In this document: one piece after another, positions 6,593-8,013 of the stretch
Numbering within the stretch: position 1 is the first letter of the stretch
Layout: every line of letters starts with the position of its first letter
Notes under the pieces: generated by a model
The model's database searches: none
Told to the model about the DNA's origin: nothing
What the model saw: the letters and a program-made list of their open reading frames with translations, nothing else
Made by a program: the position numbers and the translations under genes
NCBI GenBank assembly: GCA_903870955.1
Contig: CAIQEX010000510.1
Span: 1-8,013 of the forward strand
DNA from: an uncultured beta proteobacterium
GTDB taxonomy: Bacteria; Pseudomonadota; Gammaproteobacteria; Burkholderiales; Burkholderiaceae_C
Direction: 5' to 3'
Length of the DNA: 8,013 nucleotides

Positions 6593-7360
6593 ATGACGCA
6601 ACACGAAACAATGGGCCGCACGGACAAAGAACTTTTGTGGTTTCAACGCCGCAACTTTTTGCAAGCGGCCGCGGCGTGGGCGGCCCTGGGCGGTGCTGCG
6701 ACAGCACAGGCACAATCGCGCAGCAATATCGTGGAAATCGTCGGCGATGCCATGCTGAACGGCGTGCGTCTGAATGCGCAACAGACCATACAGACCGGTG
6801 ACAGTATCGCGACCGGCCCCGGCTCGACGGTGATATTTGTGCTGGGGACGTCCGCCTTTCACGTCAGGCAAAACAGCATGATGACGGTGGACCGGGGGTC
6901 ATCGCTGTTGGCAGTAAGTCTGCTGCGCCTGATTACCGGCGCCGTGGTCAGCGTTTGGGGCAAAGGCAACAAGCGTCTGATCGTCACCCCTACGATGACC
7001 GCAGGCATCCGTGGCACAGGTGTCTATACCGAGATATTCGCCTCGCAGGAGGGCCGTAGCTACCTGTGCAATTGCTATGGTGAAGTAGAAGTCCAGGCCG
7101 GAGGCGACCAGGTCCTTAGCCGCGCCAGCTACCACCAGTCATTTTGGGGTGAAGTCGCGCCTAAGAACGGCCGCATGCTAACGCCCGCAAAGGCTATCAA
7201 CCACACCGATGAAGAGCTCGAGTTCCTGGCACGCCTGACGGGCCAACAAACCGCTTGGCAAATTGCGGGGCACAAAGGCGTCAAAGACGGCATGGGCTAC
7301 ATGGAAGAAAAGGCCGGGCAAATGCACCCGGCAGCCATGTTGGGCAAGTCGGCTTATTAG
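6593..7360 (+). CDS. FecR-domain protein with a Tat signal, probably periplasmic
   Basis: A 255-residue protein with a twin-arginine export signal: QRRNFLQ at 18-24, a hydrophobic Ala-rich stretch (25-38) and a likely signal-peptidase site after AQA (38-40). The mature part begins with a FecR-type beta domain, from IVEIVGDAMLNG (47-58) through TGDSIATGPGS (68-78) and HVRQNSMMTVD (90-100) to TPTMTAGIRGTGVYTE (132-147). A Cys pair, C159 and C161 in YLCNCYG, is followed by a His-bearing strand (H181 in YHQSFW) and a C-terminal tail with NHTDEELEFLA (203-213). It lacks the cytoplasmic anti-sigma part and membrane helix of true FecR, and no FecI sigma factor or FecA receptor gene is nearby, so a role in iron-dicitrate signalling is unlikely. 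ATG 6593 is chosen because it gives the Tat signal; M7 (6611) is also possible. The frame is open upstream, inside the preceding gene, but that part has no protein-like character. The stop overlaps that of uvrD. Confidence 0.85.
   Translation: MTQHETMGRTDKELLWFQRRNFLQAAAAWAALGGAATAQAQSRSNIVEIVGDAMLNGVRLNAQQTIQTGDSIATGPGSTVIFVLGTSAFHVRQNSMMTVDRGSSLLAVSLLRLITGAVVSVWGKGNKRLIVTPTMTAGIRGTGVYTEIFASQEGRSYLCNCYGEVEVQAGGDQVLSRASYHQSFWGEVAPKNGRMLTPAKAINHTDEELEFLARLTGQQTAWQIAGHKGVKDGMGYMEEKAGQMHPAAMLGKSAY
7305..7332 (-). terminator. Probable intrinsic terminator of uvrD inside the FecR-like gene
   Basis: Read leftward, GCCGGG (7332-7327), an 8-base loop and CCCGGC (7318-7313) form a perfect all-GC 6-bp stem. 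It is followed directly by CTTTTCTT (7312-7305). The stem begins 24 bases beyond the uvrD stop. On the plus strand the same hairpin has no T-run after it, so it should act only on leftward transcripts. The T-tract is interrupted by one C, so strength is uncertain. Confidence 0.6.
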
Positions 7361-8013
7361 GGTACCGGCGTTATTTTCGCCACACTCAATGCCAGCCACT
7401 TGGTGCCGTGGCGCGGGAAGTTGATTTGGGCACGGGCATCATCACCTGTGCCTTCCAGCGTCAGCACCGTGCCTTCACCAAACTTGGCGTGAAACACCTT
7501 TTGCTTGACCTTCAGCCCGTTCACTGAATCGTCCTTGCGCACCACTTCCTTCTCGGCCCTGGGCGTGCCGCCTGCCGGATAGCGCACCGATTCAAAGCCC
7601 TGGTTGCCAAAGCCGCCGCTCTGCCAGCCACGGCCCGCACCCGCAAAGCCGCCCGCCATAGGTGCCGCGTGCTTGGGGGTCAGCCACTTCAAAGCGTCTT
7701 CCGGAAGTTCGTCAAAGAAGCGGCTTTTGAGGTTGAAGCGGGTCTGGCCGTGCAGCATGCGCGTCTGTGAATGGCTCATGTACAGGCGTTGGCGGGCGCG
7801 GGTAATGGCCACATACATCAGGCGACGTTCTTCCTCCAGTCCATCGCGGTCGCTCATGGAGTTCTCGTGTGGGAACAGTCCCTCTTCCACGCCGGTGATA
7901 AACACACAGTCAAACTCCAAACCCTTGGCCGAATGCACCGTCATCAGTTGGATCGCGTCCTGCCCGGCCTGCGCCATGTTGTCACCGGCTTCCAGTGCAG
8001 CGTGCGTCAAAAA
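7357..8013 (-). CDS. uvrD: DNA helicase II UvrD, C-terminal part (cut by window edge)
   Basis: The last 218 codons of a 3'-5' superfamily 1 helicase; E. coli UvrD is 720 residues, so about two thirds lies beyond the right edge. UvrD unwinds DNA after UvrABC incision and in mismatch repair. Counting from the first complete codon at 8013, the fragment opens with FLTHAALEAGD, close to the E. coli segment at this place. Motif V (LMTVHSAKGLEFDCVF, about 7947-7900) and motif VI (EEERRLMYVAITRARQRL, about 7836-7783) are complete. TRFNLKSRFFDELPE and a Gly/Ala-rich flexible linker (about 7650-7560) follow. The end is the Tudor-like tail with VFHAKFGEGTVLTLEG (about 7500-7450), which in E. coli UvrD contacts RNA polymerase and favours UvrD over Rep or PcrA. 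The stop TAA (7359-7357) overlaps the convergent gene's TAG. No true start is in view: the TTG at 8010 is an internal Leu codon. Confidence 0.95.
   Translation of the reverse strand, partial: FLTHAALEAGDNMAQAGQDAIQLMTVHSAKGLEFDCVFITGVEEGLFPHENSMSDRDGLEEERRLMYVAITRARQRLYMSHSQTRMLHGQTRFNLKSRFFDELPEDALKWLTPKHAAPMAGGFAGAGRGWQSGGFGNQGFESVRYPAGGTPRAEKEVVRKDDSVNGLKVKQKVFHAKFGEGTVLTLEGTGDDARAQINFPRHGTKWLALSVAKITPVP

Noticed and set aside
6593..7360. Iron-dicitrate signalling role (true FecR) for the FecR-domain protein
   Set aside because: There is no N-terminal anti-sigma region, no single membrane helix, and no neighbouring sigma factor or TonB-dependent receptor gene.
7395..7412. Hairpin GCCAC-N8-GTGGC inside the end of uvrD as a terminator for the thrB unit
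   Set aside because: The stem has only five pairs and is followed by GC-rich sequence with no T-tract.

Overview
This window reads as an ordinary stretch of chromosome from a moderately GC-rich betaproteobacterium. It is most likely of the order Burkholderiales, probably Comamonadaceae (Rhodoferax/Polaromonas-like). The inference rests on the head-to-head pair polA/thrB, the APH-fold homoserine kinase in place of the GHMP type, the BPSS1780-type membrane protein behind thrB, and gene starts with a TACAAT-type box just upstream of ATG. I see no mobile element, CRISPR array, RNA gene or prophage signature, and nearly every base lies in a well-formed gene.

Layout, left to right. Bases 1-81 hold the promoter region of a LysR-type regulator (82-1032, +). 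Converging on it is a two-gene leftward unit: polA, encoding full-length DNA polymerase I (4749-1912, -), followed after 40 bases by a ZIP-family metal transporter with a histidine-rich loop (1871-1080, -). Divergent from polA is a rightward three-gene unit: homoserine kinase thrB (4816-5820), a BPSS1780-family multi-pass membrane protein (5817-6587, joined by an ATGA overlap), and a FecR-domain protein with a twin-arginine signal (6593-7360, five bases downstream). The 3' end of uvrD (8013-7357, -, 5' part outside the window) converges on that unit, and the two stop codons overlap.

Functionally, PolI and UvrD are housekeeping DNA repair enzymes that meet in nucleotide excision repair, where UvrD displaces the excised oligonucleotide and PolI fills the gap. 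ThrB makes O-phosphohomoserine for threonine synthesis. The ZIP protein probably imports zinc or a similar divalent metal. The membrane protein and the FecR-domain protein have no assigned job.

No new multi-gene system is evident. The points most worth a second look are at the level of expression signals. Three genes (lysR, polA, thrB) have a -10-like hexamer exactly six bases before the start codon and no Shine-Dalgarno, which predicts leaderless mRNAs. An imperfect dyad sits between the polA and thrB promoters. A hairpin plus T-tract inside the fecR-like coding sequence looks like the terminator of uvrD. The ZIP protein departs from the usual metal-site signature in both metal-binding helices.
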